64,000 nucleotides of DNA from Myxococcus sp. RHSTA-1-4 (GTDB lineage: Bacteria; Myxococcota; Myxococcia; Myxococcales; Myxococcaceae). The stretch covers positions 62,001 through 126,000 of the forward strand of contig NZ_JAIQDG010000013.1 in the NCBI RefSeq assembly GCF_020037125.1, written 5' to 3'. Position numbers and translations under genes: made by a program. Positions 1 to 9,341 of this stretch are shown piece after piece (position 1 is the first letter of the stretch; each line of letters starts with the position of its first letter). A model generated the notes under the pieces. It had not been told where the DNA came from. It saw only the letters and a list, made by a program, of their open reading frames with translations, and did not search any database.

Positions 1-3000
1 GCAGCAGCATGAAGGGCGTGGCCTGCTGCCGCTGGCCCAGCTCCCGGAGTGCCAGGCTGAAGGCGCGGTCCAGGCGGACCGTCTCCCGCGCGCCCCGGAA
101 GCGCCGCGCCGCGGGGCGGGGATGGTCGATGGGCAGCTCGATGGCGGGGAGCCGCTCCACGCGCTGCTCCAGCCAGTAGCGCTCGTGTGCCGCCAGCTCC
201 TCCGTGGACTCCAGCGAGCGGAGCCAGCGGACGTAGTCGCCGAACTGCTTCACGGAGGGCAGGGACGGGGAGGCCCCGTCCACGAGCGCGGAGTAGGCCG
301 CCGCCACCTCCTGGAGGACGACGCCCAGGGACCAGCCATCCACGACGACGTGGTGCGTGCTCAGCACCAGCAGGTGCTCCCGTGCATCCAGCTTCAGCAG
401 GTGGGCGCGGAGCAGCGGGCCTCGGTGCAGGTCGAACGCGGTGGCGCTCTCCCGCGAGTACCAGCCGGAGAGGCTGGCGGCCCGCGCCGGAGGAGACAGC
501 GCGGACAGGTCGAGCACCGGCAGGTCCACGGAGAGCGTGGGGAGGACGTGCTGCCGCTCACCGTCCTCGCCGATGCGGATGCGCAGCGCCTCGTGGCGGT
601 CCACGACGTGCTGCAAGGCCCGCCGCAGCACGTCGGCGCGCAGGTCCCCCTCCAACCGGAGACTCATGGACAGGTTGTAGGCGATGGAGCCGCCCTCGTT
701 CGTGCGGGAGAGGATCCAGAGCTGCCGCTGCGCCTCCGTCAGCGGCAGGGTCTGCTCCACCGCGTTGGGGGCGGGGAGGCTCGGAAGCTCCAGGCCGGGG
801 CCCGGCTGGGGACGGGGCCAGAAGCCTCCCGCCTGCATCTCCGCGACGCTGTCGGCCACCGCGCGGACGATGGCGTCGAGCTCCGCGTCGCCGTGCGCGG
901 TGGAGAGCATGCAGGTGCGCCCCTCCCAGATGTAGATGCCGCGGTCGCGGAGGTGGCAGTAGAAGAGGTCCATCTCCAGCGGCTGGAAGAGGTAGCTGGA
1001 GTTGCCCGCCACGTTGAACCGCATCACCGAGCCGCCGTGGACCATCTCCACGGGGGCCTGTGCGCGCTGGAAGACCTCGTTGATGCGCTCCACCAGGCGG
1101 GCGGCCCGCTGGTTGAGGCGCTCCTGGAGGGCGGGGCCCTCGTGCTTCAGGTGGGCGAGGGTGGCGACCATCGTCGCCATGGTCAGCGGGTGCTTGCAGA
1201 ACGTGCCGGCGGCGAAGGTCGTCTCGACGGCCGGATACGAGTCGTCACCGTAGCGCCAGTCGCCACCATCGATGCGGTCCACGAAGCCGCCGCGGTCCGC
1301 CACGACGCCAATGGGCATGCCGCCGCCCACGACCTTCCCGTAGGTCACGAGGTCGGCCTCGATGCCCAGCCACGCCTGCGCGCCGCCGGGGTGGAGGCGG
1401 AAGCCGGTGATGACCTCGTCGAACATGAGGGGCACGCCCGCCGCGCGCGTCATCTCGCGCAGGGACTGGAGGAAGGCGCGGGGCTGGAGGTTGGGGCGGC
1501 GGCTCTGCACCGGCTCGACCACGACGACCGCCAGCTCGTCCAGATGCTCGCGGATGACGTCGAGCGACCGGTCCTCGCCGTAGGGCAGCACGATGACGTC
1601 CTCGGCGACCTTCTCCGTGACACCCGCGGCCATGGGGAGCGACTGCGGGACGCCGTCCACCATGCGCCCGACGACCAGCGTTCCGTCGGAGTGGCCATGG
1701 TAGGAGCCGGTGAACATCACGATCTTCGAGCGTCCCGTCGCCGCGCGGGCCAGCCGGAGTGCCGTCATCACCGCCTCCGTGCCGGAGTTGCAGAAGGTGA
1801 CGCGCTTCATTCCGGTGAGCTCGCAAATGAGCTCCGCCGCCCGGCCGGCGAGGTCCGACTGCGGGCCGACCTCCATGCCCTGCTCCAGCCGCTCGCGCAG
1901 CGCCTCCACGATGAAGGACGGGTGGTGCCCGAACAGGTGCACGCCGAAGCCCATGGAGAGGTCGATGAACTCGTTGCCGTCCGCGTCCCAGAACCGTGCG
2001 TCCCGCGAGCGGGTGCTGACGATGGGGTAGCAGACCTCCTTGAGCTCCGCGCGGAAGTTCATCAGCCAGCGCAGGTCGCTCCACTGCGCGCGGTGGCGGA
2101 TGGCGTGCTGCTTGGAGCTCCGCGTCCGCTGCGCGTGACGGGTGACGAGCGCATCCACGTGGCGCCGCTGCGTGGGCGTCAGCTCGCGTTCGGGCGTGCC
2201 CTTCTTCGGGCCCGAGGCGAAGGGGGACTGGGCACCCGGCGAAGGCGCGGGCCGGGGCGCCGGAGCCGCCACGGGGGCCGGAAGCGCCGGAGCGCTGGTG
2301 GCCGTGGCCACCGTCCCGCTCCGTCCACCAAGCAGCGCGAGCTGCTGGGCCATGAGCTGGAGCTGCAACTTCACGACCTGCTCCAGGCCCTCACCGCCGG
2401 GCGTGGCCGCCACGGGGAGGAGGGGCGCCACCGCGGGCGCGGACACGGCGGTGCTCCCGGCGGAAGGCGCCGCCTCGCCGAGCGGGGCATCAGCGGGGAC
2501 GGTGAGGTCCAGGTGACGGGCCATGGCATCCAGCGTCGTCAGCTCCTCGAAGAGCTGGCGCATGGACAGCTTGAGGCCGAACCGCTTCTCCACGGCCCGG
2601 GCCGCGTCCATCAGGACGACGGAGTCGGCGCCGAGCTCCAGGAAGGAGACGTGCGAGCCAATCTTCTCGGGAGGCATCTGGAGCAGCCGGGCCAGCAGGG
2701 CGCGGAGCTCGTTCAGGAAGCGTTCCTGTCGGGTAGCAGTCACGGGTGCCTGGGTGTCCATCGTCGGTGTCGTTGTCTCGAGCCAATAGCGCTGCCGCTC
2801 GAAGGGATAGGTCGGAAGCAGCACCCGCGGCGCCGTGTGGCCCGCGTGGACCGCGTTCCAGTCCACCGTGACGCCCCGGACGTAGAGGACGCCCAGGGTG
2901 CCCAGGAGCGTCTCCCAGGCGTCGCGCTGCTTCTTCAAGCTGGGGAGCCACTCCGCGGCGCCGTCGGGGAGGCAGCGCCTCGCCATGCCCAGCAGCGTGT

Positions 3001-5674
3001 CGTGCGGCCCCAGCTCGACGAACAGCGAGGGCCCCTGATGGGCCGCGCGCTGGATGCTCCGGAAGAACTGGACGGGCTCGCGCACGTGGCGCCGCCAGTC
3101 GCGCGCGGTGGGGGCCGAGGCCAGCGGCGCTCCGGTGAGGTTGGAGATGACGGGCAGGCGGGGCGGCTGGAACGAGGTGATGGCGGCGGCCCGCTCGAAG
3201 TCGTCGAGCATGGGCTCCATCAGCGGGGAGTGGAAGGCATGCGACACGTTGAGCGGGCGGGCCTCCACGCCCCGGGCCTCCAGCGCCCGGACCACGCGCT
3301 CCACCGCGTGCCGCTCTCCGGAGATGACGACATGGTGGGGGCCGTTGACGGCGGCGACCTCCACCGCGCGCTCGGGCTCCAGCGCGGAGCGGACCGTCGC
3401 CTCGTCCGCCATGATGGCGGCCATGGCCCCGTCCTGGGGCAGCGCCTGGATGAGGCGTCCGCGGAGCGCCAGCAGGCGCAGCGCGTCCTCGAGCCCGAGC
3501 ACTCCGGCCACGTGCGCGGCGGCGTACTCACCCACGCTGTGCCCCAGGACGGCATCCGGCTTCACGCCCCACGAGCGCCACAGCTCCGCCAGGGCCTGGC
3601 CCACCGCGAAGAGGGCGGGCTGGGTGTAGCGCGTCTGGTGGACCCGTGCTTCGTCTTCGCCGGGGCCGGGGAAGAGGAGGGACAGCAGCGGCACGTCGAG
3701 GTGCGGGCGCAACAGCGTGTCACAGCGCTCGAGCGCCTCGCGGAAGACGGGCGCGCTGTCGTGGAGCTGGCGCGCCATGCCGGGGTACTGGGAGCCCTGG
3801 CCGGGGAAGAGGAAGACGACGCGGGGAGGCGCCTCGCGCCGCGCCTCGCCATGGTGCAGGCCGGGGACGGAGCGGCCCTGGAGGAACGCGTCGAGCCGCT
3901 CCACCATCTCCTCGCGCGAGCCCGCCACCGCGGCGACCCGGTGGGGCCAGTGGTTGCGCCCCGTCGCGGCGGTGAAGCACAGCTCCGCCAGCGGGGGCGC
4001 GGACTCGGAGGCGAGCAGCTCCCGGTAGCGGAGCGCCAGGGCGCGCAACGCCGGATCGCTCCGGGCGGACAGCACCAGCAGGTGGAAGGCGCGCTCCGGT
4101 GCACGCGCGGGCGCTGGCACGCGCGCGGGAGGCTCGCCGAGGATGACGTGGGCGTTGGTGCCGCCGAAGCCGAAGGCGCTGACACCCGCGTACCGCGCAC
4201 CCGGCGGTTGCGGCCAGGGCTCGGGCCTCGTCGGAATCCGGAAGGCCGTCTGCTCCAGCGCGATGTGTGGATTGAGCTGGCGGAAGTGGACCTGCGGAGG
4301 AACCTCACCGTGCTGCAACGCCAGGACGGCCTTCACCAGCCCGGCGATACCGGCGGCTGCTTCCAGGTGGCCGAGGTTGCTCTTCGCGGACCCGATGAAG
4401 CAGCGCCGCGAGGGCTCGCGCCCCTCGGACAGGACCTCCTTGAGCGCGTCGACCTCGATGGGGTCGCCCAGCGGCGTCCCCGTGCCGTGCGCCTCGACGT
4501 AGCCGATGCTCGTGGGGGACAGCCGCGCCTGCCGCAGTGCCTGGCGGATGACGTCCTGCTGCGCGGCGCCGCTCGGCGCGGTGAGGCCGTTGCTGAGGCC
4601 GTCATGATTCACCGCCGAGCCGTGGAGGACGGCGAGGATGGGGTCGCCCGCGGCGAGCGCGTCCTTCAGCCGCTTGAGCACGACGACGCCGCAGCCCTCG
4701 GAGCGCACGTAGCCATCCGCCGCGGCGTCGAAGCTCTTGCAGCGGCCGTCGCTCGCCATCATCCCCGCCTGGGAGAAGGCGATGGTGAGCTCCGGCGTCA
4801 GGATGGCATTCACCCCGCCGGCGAGCGCGAGGTCGCACTCACGGGCCCGGAGGCTCTGACAGGCCAGGTGCACGGCGACGAGCGAGGAGGAGCACGCGGT
4901 GTCCACCGCCATGCTCGGCCCCCGCAGGCCCAGCAGATAGGAGAGGCGGTTGGCCGCGATGCTGTGGGCATTGCCCGTGCCCGCGTACGCATCCAGCAGG
5001 GCGTGGTCGCCGAACTGCCGCTGCGAGTAGTCGTTGGTGCTGATTCCCACGAACACGCCGGTGCGGCTGCCCTGGAGGGCTCGCGGCGCCTGCCCCCCGC
5101 GCTCCAGCGCCTCCCAGGCGACCTCCAGCAGCAGCCGCTGCTGCGGGTCCATCCGGCTCGCCTCTCGGGGGGAGATGCCGAAGAACAGCGGGTCGAACGC
5201 GTCAATCCCCTCCACGAAGCCGCCCCAGCGGGTGTTCATCGTCCCGGGCGTGCCCGGCTCGGCGCGGTAGAAGCGCCGCGCGTCCCAGCGGCCCGGGGGC
5301 ACCTCGGTGATGGCGTCACCTCCGCGCTGGAGCAGCGCCCAGTACGCCTCGGGCGAGGGGGCTCCCGGGAAGCGGCACGACACCGCGGTGACGACGATGA
5401 CGTCCTCCGCGGCCTCCACCTCCGGAGCCGGGACCTGGGGCGCGGGGGCGGGCGGCGCGAGCCGTCCGGCCAGGTACCGGCTCAGCGCGTCGATGGTCGG
5501 GTGCTCCCACAGGGCGGTGGGGGAGACGTCATGCTCCAGCCAGTCCGCCAGGTCTCCCGTGAGGAAGACCGCCTCCTTGGAGGTGAGGCCGTAGGTGACG
5601 AAGGGCTCGTCGAGCTCCACCTCCGCGGGCGGGAGGTCCGCCGCCTCGGCCACCGCGGCGACGAGCCACGCCAC
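1..5674 (-). CDS. Hybrid PKS/NRPS: ACP-KS-AT-ACP-aminotransferase-condensation (3' end beyond window)
   Basis: A modular synthase of which 1891 residues are visible; it continues past the left edge. Domain order: a truncated-looking N-terminal ACP with GLTS (Ser32), KS with DTACSSS (Cys261) plus EAHGTGT and KSNLGH histidines, AT with GHSVGEYAA (Ser713) and HAFH (usually malonyl-CoA), ACP with LGADS (Ser1018), an Ala/Pro linker, a PLP glutamate-semialdehyde-type aminotransferase with TYGK (Lys1447), then an NRPS condensation domain with HHVVVDG (His1774-1775). This order resembles mycosubtilin/iturin-type starters, which turn a beta-keto acyl thioester into a beta-amino acid and pass it to peptide synthesis. 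The frame has a stop at 5711-5713, so the start is GTG at 5674, with GAGGAA just upstream. All checked active-site codons share one frame. The chain entering ACP1 is unknown; no acyl ligase is visible here. Confidence 0.93.
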   Translation of the reverse strand, partial: MAWLVAAVAEAADLPPAEVELDEPFVTYGLTSKEAVFLTGDLADWLEHDVSPTALWEHPTIDALSRYLAGRLAPPAPAPQVPAPEVEAAEDVIVVTAVSCRFPGAPSPEAYWALLQRGGDAITEVPPGRWDARRFYRAEPGTPGTMNTRWGGFVEGIDAFDPLFFGISPREASRMDPQQRLLLEVAWEALERGGQAPRALQGSRTGVFVGISTNDYSQRQFGDHALLDAYAGTGNAHSIAANRLSYLLGLRGPSMAVDTACSSSLVAVHLACQSLRARECDLALAGGVNAILTPELTIAFSQAGMMASDGRCKSFDAAADGYVRSEGCGVVVLKRLKDALAAGDPILAVLHGSAVNHDGLSNGLTAPSGAAQQDVIRQALRQARLSPTSIGYVEAHGTGTPLGDPIEVDALKEVLSEGREPSRRCFIGSAKSNLGHLEAAAGIAGLVKAVLALQHGEVPPQVHFRQLNPHIALEQTAFRIPTRPEPWPQPPGARYAGVSAFGFGGTNAHVILGEPPARVPAPARAPERAFHLLVLSARSDPALRALALRYRELLASESAPPLAELCFTAATGRNHWPHRVAAVAGSREEMVERLDAFLQGRSVPGLHHGEARREAPPRVVFLFPGQGSQYPGMARQLHDSAPVFREALERCDTLLRPHLDVPLLSLLFPGPGEDEARVHQTRYTQPALFAVGQALAELWRSWGVKPDAVLGHSVGEYAAAHVAGVLGLEDALRLLALRGRLIQALPQDGAMAAIMADEATVRSALEPERAVEVAAVNGPHHVVISGERHAVERVVRALEARGVEARPLNVSHAFHSPLMEPMLDDFERAAAITSFQPPRLPVISNLTGAPLASAPTARDWRRHVREPVQFFRSIQRAAHQGPSLFVELGPHDTLLGMARRCLPDGAAEWLPSLKKQRDAWETLLGTLGVLYVRGVTVDWNAVHAGHTAPRVLLPTYPFERQRYWLETTTPTMDTQAPVTATRQERFLNELRALLARLLQMPPEKIGSHVSFLELGADSVVLMDAARAVEKRFGLKLSMRQLFEELTTLDAMARHLDLTVPADAPLGEAAPSAGSTAVSAPAVAPLLPVAATPGGEGLEQVVKLQLQLMAQQLALLGGRSGTVATATSAPALPAPVAAPAPRPAPSPGAQSPFASGPKKGTPERELTPTQRRHVDALVTRHAQRTRSSKQHAIRHRAQWSDLRWLMNFRAELKEVCYPIVSTRSRDARFWDADGNEFIDLSMGFGVHLFGHHPSFIVEALRERLEQGMEVGPQSDLAGRAAELICELTGMKRVTFCNSGTEAVMTALRLARAATGRSKIVMFTGSYHGHSDGTLVVGRMVDGVPQSLPMAAGVTEKVAEDVIVLPYGEDRSLDVIREHLDELAVVVVEPVQSRRPNLQPRAFLQSLREMTRAAGVPLMFDEVITGFRLHPGGAQAWLGIEADLVTYGKVVGGGMPIGVVADRGGFVDRIDGGDWRYGDDSYPAVETTFAAGTFCKHPLTMATMVATLAHLKHEGPALQERLNQRAARLVERINEVFQRAQAPVEMVHGGSVMRFNVAGNSSYLFQPLEMDLFYCHLRDRGIYIWEGRTCMLSTAHGDAELDAIVRAVADSVAEMQAGGFWPRPQPGPGLELPSLPAPNAVEQTLPLTEAQRQLWILSRTNEGGSIAYNLSMSLRLEGDLRADVLRRALQHVVDRHEALRIRIGEDGERQHVLPTLSVDLPVLDLSALSPPARAASLSGWYSRESATAFDLHRGPLLRAHLLKLDAREHLLVLSTHHVVVDGWSLGVVLQEVAAAYSALVDGASPSLPSVKQFGDYVRWLRSLESTEELAAHERYWLEQRVERLPAIELPIDHPRPAARRFRGARETVRLDRAFSLALRELGQRQQATPFMLL

Positions 5675-5833
5675 GATTTCCTCGACGGTACGGGTGGGAC
5701 GAGAGGCAGGTTCAAGGGGTGGACGGGCGGAGGATGTCAAGGTCTGAATTTATTGATTAAGTTGTAATATTACTTTATTATCACAATCCGTAAACCGCGA
5801 TCCAGCCCATGCATGCGTAGCAGGTGCGAATTG
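5675..5833. promoter_or_regulatory. AT-rich divergent promoter region with a 10-bp palindrome
   Basis: The spacer between the divergent PKS/NRPS and deiminase-like genes has an AT-rich core (about 5742-5795) that stands out against 70% GC surroundings. It contains the perfect palindrome GTAATATTAC at 5764-5773. It most likely carries both promoters and perhaps an operator. No clear -35/-10 pair can be assigned by eye. Confidence 0.45.
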
Positions 5834-6781
5834 ATGGCGTCAGGTGAAGTCGAGTGCTGGTCCGAAGGCGGCCAGCTGGACAGCGTGGTGGTGTTCCGGC
5901 CCGCGGAGCTGGACGTCGCGACACCGGAAGAGGCCGCCGCGGTGGGCTTCTCCCAGGTCGTGACTCGAGCGGCGGCGGACGAGGCCTTCGGCCGGCTGCG
6001 CGAGACGCTGGAGTCATTCGGCTGCAAGACGGTGGACCTGGGCGACTTCTTGTCACCGGCGGACCGGGCCGTCAGTGACACCTCGGTCAACAGGGTGTTC
6101 GTCCGTGACACGGCGGTGGCGCTGGGCTCGCGGCTCGTCCGGGGGACGGCGGCGTTCCCCGCGAGGGTGGCCGAGTTCGACGTGGCGCATGGGGCGCTGT
6201 CCCGGTTGATGGGGCAGCCAGCGGAAGACGCGGCGTGGGCGGCTTCGGCCCGGGTCGAGTTCGGGGATGTGTTCCTGCTCGGTCAGGGGCGGCTGCTCGT
6301 CAACGTGGGGCTGCGCAGCGACCAGCAGTCGGTGCAGGACTTCGTGGAGGTGGCCTGGGGCGCCGGGTTCGAGGAGGTGGCGGTCGTCCGCATTCCCGAG
6401 AGCCTGGGCATCATCCACCTGGACCTCGCCTTCAACGTGCTGGGCCCGGAGGCCGTCGTGGCTCGTGCCTTCCTGCGTCACTGCCCCCTGCGCGTGTGCG
6501 TCCGCGGGCAGCCGCCCCGCTGGGAGTCGTTCGAGGGCTACTTCGCGCAGCGGGGACAGCGCGTGCTCGCGTTCGAGCCGGGGAGCACGCACCCGTTCCT
6601 GTCCAACTACATCTACCTGGGGCCACGGCTGATTCTCGCCTCGGAGGGCGTCGCGCCCCACCTGCGCCCGCTGGCGAGGGACTTCGGGATTGAGGTCGCC
6701 AGCGTGGAGGTCGAAGCGCTCGAGCGCGGCAATGGGAGCGTGCGGTGCCTGACGATGCCGCTGCGGCGGCGCGTGGGCTGA
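5834..6781 (+). CDS. Arginine deiminase/amidinotransferase-superfamily protein
   Basis: A 315-residue protein of the guanidino-group-modifying fold (arginine deiminase, dimethylarginine hydrolase, amidinotransferases). Visible landmarks are FVRDTAV (like FTRDP of deiminases), HLDLAFN with His195 and Asp197, and a C-terminal GSVRCLTMPLRR with Cys305 as the likely nucleophile. It could hydrolyse or transfer a guanidino/amidino group on arginine or on the metabolite made by the divergent PKS/NRPS; the substrate is not readable from sequence. ATG 5834 is preferred because CAGGTG lies about nine bases upstream; an in-frame ATG at 5813 has no ribosome site. It is followed 15 bp later by a methyltransferase, suggesting a two-gene tailoring operon. 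Confidence 0.72.
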   Translation: MASGEVECWSEGGQLDSVVVFRPAELDVATPEEAAAVGFSQVVTRAAADEAFGRLRETLESFGCKTVDLGDFLSPADRAVSDTSVNRVFVRDTAVALGSRLVRGTAAFPARVAEFDVAHGALSRLMGQPAEDAAWAASARVEFGDVFLLGQGRLLVNVGLRSDQQSVQDFVEVAWGAGFEEVAVVRIPESLGIIHLDLAFNVLGPEAVVARAFLRHCPLRVCVRGQPPRWESFEGYFAQRGQRVLAFEPGSTHPFLSNYIYLGPRLILASEGVAPHLRPLARDFGIEVASVEVEALERGNGSVRCLTMPLRRRVG

Positions 6782-6796
6782 GCGTCCGGGGCTGAC

Positions 6797-7858
6797 ATGT
6801 CCATCACGGGAACGACCCTCATCGCGGCTTCTCTCTCGGACCTTGCCGAACGCGATAGCCTGCTCACACGGCAGCTGTATGAGCGAATCGGTGGCTACTG
6901 GGTCACCCAGATCATCGGCACGGCCGCCCGCCTGGGAATCGCGGACCTGCTCACGGGCGGAGCACGCGCCAGTGATGACATGGCCAGCGAGCTGGGCATC
7001 AGCGCGGATGGCCTGTTCCGGCTGCTGCGTGGCGGTGTCACCGCGGGCATCGTCCAGGAGGTCTCGCCCCGCGCCTTCGCCCTGACGCCCATGGGCGAAG
7101 GCCTGCGCTCGGACGTCCCCTTCTCGCTGCGCTCCCTGGCCATTGCCAGCTGTGACAGCGCGCACTGGCTGCCCTGGGGCCAGCTCGCCGAGGCGATTCG
7201 CACCGGCCGCTCCACCGCGCGCGCCGCGCTGGGCATGGACATCTGGGAGCACTTCGCGCGCGAACCGGACGAGGGCGCTCAGTTCTCCCAGGCCATGAGC
7301 AACCTCTCCAGCATGGTGGGCGGTGAGCTGACGCGCCTTGTCGACTTCTCACGCTTCCCCCATGTCGCGGACATCGGAGGGAGCCAGGGGGCGCTGCTGG
7401 CGCAGGTGCTCCAGGCCCATCCCTCCTGCCGGGGTACGCTCTTCGACCTGCCGCACGTCATCGAAGGCGCGAAGGCCCCGCTCGAGGCGGCGGGGCTCTC
7501 GGGCAGGGTAGCGCTGGTGGGAGGCAGCTTCTTCGAATCCCACCTCCCGTCCGCGGACGCCTACCTGCTCAAGCACGTCCTCCATGACTGGGATGACGGC
7601 TCCTCCACCACCCTGCTGCGCCAGCTCCACCAGGCGGCGCCGGAGGGCGCCCGGCTCTTCGTGCTGGAAATGGTGATGCCGGAGGCCGGCACGCCCTCGC
7701 CCGTGCCGTTGATGGACCTCAACATGCTGGTGCTCGTGGACGGGCGCGAGCGCACGGCCCGGGAGTTTGGCGCGCTGCTGGGCACGGCCTCCTGGGAGCT
7801 GCGGGGCATCACCCCCACGGCGGGCGGGACCTGCATCATCGAGGCGAACAAGCGCTGA
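6797..7858 (+). CDS. SAM-dependent O-methyltransferase (plant-type/acetylserotonin family)
   Basis: A 353-residue methyltransferase. The first ~100 residues are a winged-helix dimerisation domain (ERIGGYWVTQ..., ADLLTGGARASDDMAS). The SAM site is VADIGGSQGALLAQ near residue 188, and KHVLHDWDD near 262 carries the usual catalytic histidine. Family members methylate hydroxyl groups of small aromatic or polyketide substrates. Its place immediately after the deiminase-like gene and beside the PKS/NRPS suggests a tailoring step in that pathway; this is inference. It ends 18 bp from a convergent acetyltransferase gene. Length and motif order are normal for the family. Confidence 0.85.
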   Translation: MSITGTTLIAASLSDLAERDSLLTRQLYERIGGYWVTQIIGTAARLGIADLLTGGARASDDMASELGISADGLFRLLRGGVTAGIVQEVSPRAFALTPMGEGLRSDVPFSLRSLAIASCDSAHWLPWGQLAEAIRTGRSTARAALGMDIWEHFAREPDEGAQFSQAMSNLSSMVGGELTRLVDFSRFPHVADIGGSQGALLAQVLQAHPSCRGTLFDLPHVIEGAKAPLEAAGLSGRVALVGGSFFESHLPSADAYLLKHVLHDWDDGSSTTLLRQLHQAAPEGARLFVLEMVMPEAGTPSPVPLMDLNMLVLVDGRERTAREFGALLGTASWELRGITPTAGGTCIIEANKR

Positions 7859-7876
7859 GCACTCGCACGTCTCGGG

Positions 7877-8791
7877 TCACATCGGGCCGCGGAAGACGAC
7901 GGCGCCCGGCAGGGGCCGGTAGCCCATCACCTCGTTGAGGTGACGGATGGGGGCGTTCTCCAGGACGTTCTCCGTCACCAGCCGCTTGAAACCGGCCTGG
8001 ATGGCGCCGCCGATCTGGGCCCGCTTGAGTGCGCTCGCGATGCCGCGCCCACGCCAGGCACGCTTCACGCCCGTGAGGCTGTGGAAGGCCACTCCGTTCC
8101 GGCCCCGTTGCAGCACCGCGTAGCCCACCACCTCGTCTCCGTGCAGCGCGACGAAGGTCAGGTCCGGCGTGTGGATGGGCCGGTCGATGTCGGAGGCGCG
8201 CCAGTCCTCGAAGGTGCCCACGTCGTCCGCCGCGTCCACGGGCATGTCGGGGATGGCCTCCAACGCCACCCGGTACATGCCGGGGAGCAGGTCGTCCCTT
8301 CCGGTCCGCGGGACGATGCGCACGCCCTCCGGAGGGCGCACTTGGGGCAGGGGAAGGCCCTCCAGCTCCAGCACCAGCTCGGTGTGCCGGGCCACCTCCC
8401 GGTAGCCGCGGCGGCCCAGGTAGCGCAGCGCGTCCTCCTGGGACTCGTAGGCCTCCACCTCCAGCTCCGTCATTCCGAACCCGCGCGCGTGGGCGGACAG
8501 GGTGCGGTGCAGCTCCGAGCCCAGACCCTGACACCGGTGCTCACGGCGCACCCACAGGCCGGCCACCGCACAGGTCCCGCCGCTCCCCCCGGCGGGAGGT
8601 CGGACGAACGCGGCGCCCACCGGGACGCCATCACGCCTCAGCACGTAGTCCACGCGGCCCACCTGGGTCTCGCGCAGGTAGCGCGCATCCTCGAATGAGG
8701 GCACACCCCACACGTCCACGGCATCCACCACGTCCACCCATTGCTGGAGGGTGGCGTCGTCCCGCACGGTTTCGATTCGGAAGTGGGGCAT
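7877..8791 (-). CDS. Tandem GNAT-family N-acetyltransferase
   Basis: A 304-residue protein with two GNAT folds. The first half contains the acetyl-CoA loop signature VRREHRCQGLGSELHRTL, with Q/RxxGxG/A-like character; the second half contains VKRAWRGRGIASALKRAQI. The second domain also has HGDEVVGYAVL, a typical beta-strand 4 pattern. Such proteins acetylate amines such as antibiotics, amino acids or aminoglycosides, but the substrate cannot be predicted. The start at 8791 (MPHFRIE) is chosen because GGAG lies six to seven bases upstream; the longer open frame to 8929 has unlikely composition. It is convergent with the O-methyltransferase and may or may not belong to the natural-product cluster. 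Confidence 0.82.
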   Translation of the reverse strand: MPHFRIETVRDDATLQQWVDVVDAVDVWGVPSFEDARYLRETQVGRVDYVLRRDGVPVGAAFVRPPAGGSGGTCAVAGLWVRREHRCQGLGSELHRTLSAHARGFGMTELEVEAYESQEDALRYLGRRGYREVARHTELVLELEGLPLPQVRPPEGVRIVPRTGRDDLLPGMYRVALEAIPDMPVDAADDVGTFEDWRASDIDRPIHTPDLTFVALHGDEVVGYAVLQRGRNGVAFHSLTGVKRAWRGRGIASALKRAQIGGAIQAGFKRLVTENVLENAPIRHLNEVMGYRPLPGAVVFRGPM

Positions 8792-8960
8792 GGGACTCCG
8801 TTGGGATGCGGCTCTGTTGGCCCGACGCTCACGGTGACGCCGCGCCGGGCTCGGAGGCGGCGACAGAGGACCGCGCGAGCACGGACCATTGGAAGCGCAT
8901 GGCCTCCGGAGCCTACTCCTGGTACCCAATCCAGCGAACGCGCCTGAGCGTCACCGGACA

Positions 8961-8999
8961 GAAAAACGCCCTGCTTCCGCGGACTTGGGAAGCAGGGCG
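8961..8999 (-). terminator. Rho-independent terminator of tRNA-Arg
   Basis: A perfect 12-bp stem (8968-8979 with 8988-8999, CGCCCTGCTTCC) and an eight-base loop, followed on the minus strand by TTTTTC. It begins two bases past the tRNA 3' end. Confidence 0.88.
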
Positions 9000-9000
9000 A

Positions 9001-9074
9001 TGACCCCGACAGGAATCGAACCTGTGGCCTGCGGTTTAGGAAACCGCCGCTCTATCCAACTGAGCTACGGGGTC
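9001..9074 (-). tRNA. tRNA-Arg (anticodon CCT)
   Basis: A full cloverleaf can be folded: acceptor GACCCCG pairs with CGGGGTC, the discriminator is A, the D-arm is AGCTCAGTTGGATAGAGC, the anticodon stem GCGGT/ACCGC closes loop TTCCTAA (anticodon CCT), and the T-arm carries GGTTCGATTCC. The CCA is not encoded. A 42-nt copy of its 5' half lies at 16563-16604, so this gene marks one end of a duplicated or integrated segment. Confidence 0.96.
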
Positions 9075-9341
9075 GGCCGCGGAGCGGTTTATAGCAGGCG
9101 ACCGGACCCGCGCAACGGGAACGAGGCCCAGGCCGCGTGGCTCTGTTCGGCCGTGAGCCTGACGCCCGGCTGGCAAGCGAGGTGCTGGAGGAGGGCACCG
9201 GAGCCGCGCGGCCGTGGGAGCTTCTTCTCGTTCCCATGCGATGCGGGAGGCGGGCCTCCTCATGCTCGGCCAGTACGGAGCCCCAGCATTCCTGGGGGCC
9301 TTCCCGTAGACTGGAGTCCTCCTCGTGCTGGAAGGCGTCTC

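Noticed and set aside
5737..5739. TTG at 5739 as start of the PKS/NRPS gene
   Set aside because: It is not in the frame of the ACP, KS and later active sites; a stop at 5711-5713 and a GTG with GAGGAA at 5674 decide the start.
122..5767. A plus-strand open frame of 1881 codons
   Set aside because: It is the antisense shadow of the PKS/NRPS gene; its protein has no domains and is rich in His/Arg/Gly from GC bias.
8889..9341. An N-terminal extension of the copy-A toxin gene back to 8889
   Set aside because: It runs through the tRNA gene and lacks any conserved protein sequence; the lipoprotein signal starts at 9342.
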